Shown here: in pieces, positions 62,609 to 64,000 of the stretch
Numbering within the stretch: the first letter of the stretch is position 1
Layout: each line of letters starts with the position of its first letter
Position numbers and translations under genes: made by a program
Source: Butyricimonas faecalis
GTDB lineage: Bacteria > Bacteroidota > Bacteroidia > Bacteroidales > Marinifilaceae
Direction: 5' to 3'
NCBI RefSeq assembly: GCF_003991565.1
Contig: NZ_CP032819.1
Location: 434,001-498,000, forward strand
DNA: 64,000 bases
The notes under the pieces: model-generated
Databases searched by the model: none
The model's input: the letters and a program-made list of their open reading frames with translations, nothing else
What the model was told of the DNA's origin: nothing

Positions 62609-62641
62609 AAGACGCACAAGTTTCTTGTGCGTCTTTTTTTA
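62609..62641 (+). terminator. Terminator of the tRNA-Gly pair
   Basis: AAGACGCACAAG and CTTGTGCGTCTT form a perfect 12-bp stem with a TTT loop, followed by a long T-run. Confidence 0.93.
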
Positions 62642-62916
62642 TTTTAAATCGTATGTTATTTTCGAAAAGTTTACTGATTTTTTGATAGTGTTTCAAAAAA
62701 TGCTAGAATTTCTATTGCTTTTTCTATTTTTCTTTGTAACTTGTGAATGAAAGTGTACCTACGTAGTTTTGATGTCATTTGATGTCTCAGCTTGATTTTT
62801 ACAATTAATCAATGTAAATTGTTATTTATGAGAACGCAATTATATACAATACTAACCTAATATAAAAATGGATAAAAATGATAGTGTACCAAAAAGTGTG
62901 TAAATCCCAAATTTTT

Positions 62917-62924
62917 TATTTTTG
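62917..62924 (+). promoter_or_regulatory. -7 promoter element for transposase
   Basis: TATTTTTG matches the Bacteroidota -7 consensus, 27 bp before the transposase ATG. Confidence 0.45.
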
Positions 62925-62951
62925 TAATGGAACTGTCAAAAATGAATATTT

Positions 62952-64000
62952 ATGGAATTTACACATGAACAAATCTCGGAAATAATTTCAGAAATAACAA
63001 ATGGCGAATCCGGTTTTCATGGATTAGTAAAACGCGGGTTAGAGAGTTTAATGCTCACCGAGCGAAGTCTTCATAACGAAACGTTATCAGACGTGAGTAA
63101 CGGTTTTCGAGGCCGTAGAGTCTGTCATGGAGGTAAGGTCTTCGAGCTTCGGGTCCCGCGTAGTCGTAACAGTAATTTTTACCCGATGTTACTAGGCGTG
63201 TTGAAAGACCAGGAAGAAGAAGCGCAAAAGCTAGTGAGTAGCCTTTATTGTAGTGGTTTAACCACGGAACAAGTGGGTAAAATTTACGAACAGTTTTACG
63301 GCAAGCATTACAGTAAAAGTCAGGTAAGTCGTCTCTTGAACACGGCACGTGAAGATGTAAACGCCTGGCTGGGGCGTAAACTTGAGAAGCGTTACCCCAT
63401 TCTTTATATTGATGCCACTTATGTCCTCACCCGGCGGGATGAGTCCGTGAGCAACGAAGCCTACTACACGGTTTTAGGGGTGAAAGAAGACCGGACAAGG
63501 GAAGTTTTGACCGTCGTGAACTTCCCCGTGGAAAGCGCCACGAACTGGAAAGACGTGTTCGAGGATCTAAAAGCGAGAGGGGTCCAGGAGGTTAACCTCC
63601 TGGTGTGTGACGGGCTCCCCGGCATTGAAAATGTCCTGGCGGATACTTTCCCGCTGGCGGATCTACAGCTATGTACCGTGCATTTGAAGAGGAATATCGC
63701 GGGAAAGGTCAAGCCAAGGGACAAGAAACAAGTGCTGGAAGAGCTTAAACAAATTTGCGCTCCCGACCAGTGGGAGATCTCGCCGGAAAAGGCTTTTCTA
63801 AAATTTAAAGAGTTTATTGCCAGGTGGCAGAAAAGTTATCCCGTCTTGAAAAGATATTGTCACGACAGGTACAGGTTCTACTTCACGTACTTCAAGTATG
63901 AAAGAGAAATCAGGGGGATGATTTACACTACAAACTGGATCGAAAGGCTGAACAGGGATTACAAGAGGGTTATAAACATGAGGGGCGCAATGCCAAACCC
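62952..64000 (+). mobile_element. IS256-family insertion sequence, transposase cut by right edge
   Basis: From the ATG at 62952 an open frame of about 349 residues runs to the window edge. IS256/Mutator-type DDE motifs are visible: first Asp in LYIDATYV, second Asp in VCDGLPG, Glu in TTNWIERLNRDYKR, and the HLKRNI segment with a conserved His. The GRR region near the N-terminus is the DNA-binding part. The left IS end is probably near 62883 (GTGTACCAAAAAGTG), but without the right end neither terminal repeats nor target duplication can be checked. Confidence 0.9.

Noticed and set aside
62439-62750. A 103-codon plus-strand frame across the tRNA-Gly genes.
   Set aside because: It reads through two tRNA genes and a terminator; a repeated segment in the protein only reflects the similar tRNAs.

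Overview
The window looks like the chromosome of an anaerobic gut-type Bacteroidota (Bacteroidales; an Odoribacteraceae/Butyricimonas-like genome is my guess, not shown). Evidence: two SusC/SusD loci with FecR anti-sigma and ECF sigma genes, many Bacteroidota-type promoters (TTG or TTTG, 18-20 bp, then TAnnTTTG), few Shine-Dalgarno sites and an A+T-rich composition.

Layout. 1-1237 (-): a eukaryotic-like Ser/Thr kinase, cut by the window edge, coupled to an upstream helix-turn-helix-like protein. 1367-17200 (+): a peptide-utilisation locus of ECF sigma, FecR, SusC, SusD, a metallohydrolase-like lipoprotein without HExxH, an active DUF5117-type zinc protease, an inactive-looking paralogue, and a thioredoxin-S9 peptidase fusion. 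17201-18045: non-coding stretch with two terminators, an 11-bp-period repeat array and a 52-aa membrane peptide. 18046-22541: solitary C5 DNA methyltransferase, two GNAT acetyltransferases and membrane proteins of unknown role. 22593-28062 (-): tRNA-fMet, transketolase, an unknown membrane protein and a DASS/SLC13 transporter.

28214-33982 (-) is the most interesting block: DUF47/PhoU-like protein, a degenerate PiT phosphate transporter fused to a coiled coil and LuxR-type HTH, OprO/P-type porin, lamin-tail lipoprotein, CYTH-like protein and CYTH triphosphatase. All gaps are short or overlapping, and a Pho-box-like 7-4-7 direct repeat sits just upstream of a -7 element. I read it as a candidate phosphate-sensing and acquisition / (poly)phosphate operon in which a transporter-derived receptor may itself be the transcription factor.

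34345-36894 (-): S9 peptidase. 37065-39141 (-): RloB/RloA-like pair (Toprim-like plus AAA ATPase), probable defence. 39646-53952 (+): second SusC/SusD locus with an orphan FecR, DUF4843 and PKD-like lipoproteins, TlpA-like thioredoxin, two small envelope proteins, and an ABC-2 permease fused to an M1-like domain with a golvesin-like end; it finishes in a truncated C39 peptidase gene abutting a truncated lipoprotein gene. 54102-55998: a small unknown gene, a frameshifted ECF sigma gene, and upstream of it a 125-bp segment bounded by perfect 18-bp inverted repeats that carries an outward -7 promoter element, a candidate invertible promoter now facing away from the sigma gene. 56088-59774 (-): outer-membrane receptor with two tandem paralogous small proteins. 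60045-62195 (-): FtsE, Rpe and gamma-carbonic anhydrase. 62448-62641: two tRNA-Gly genes and a strong terminator. 62952-64000 (+): IS256-family transposase, cut by the right edge.
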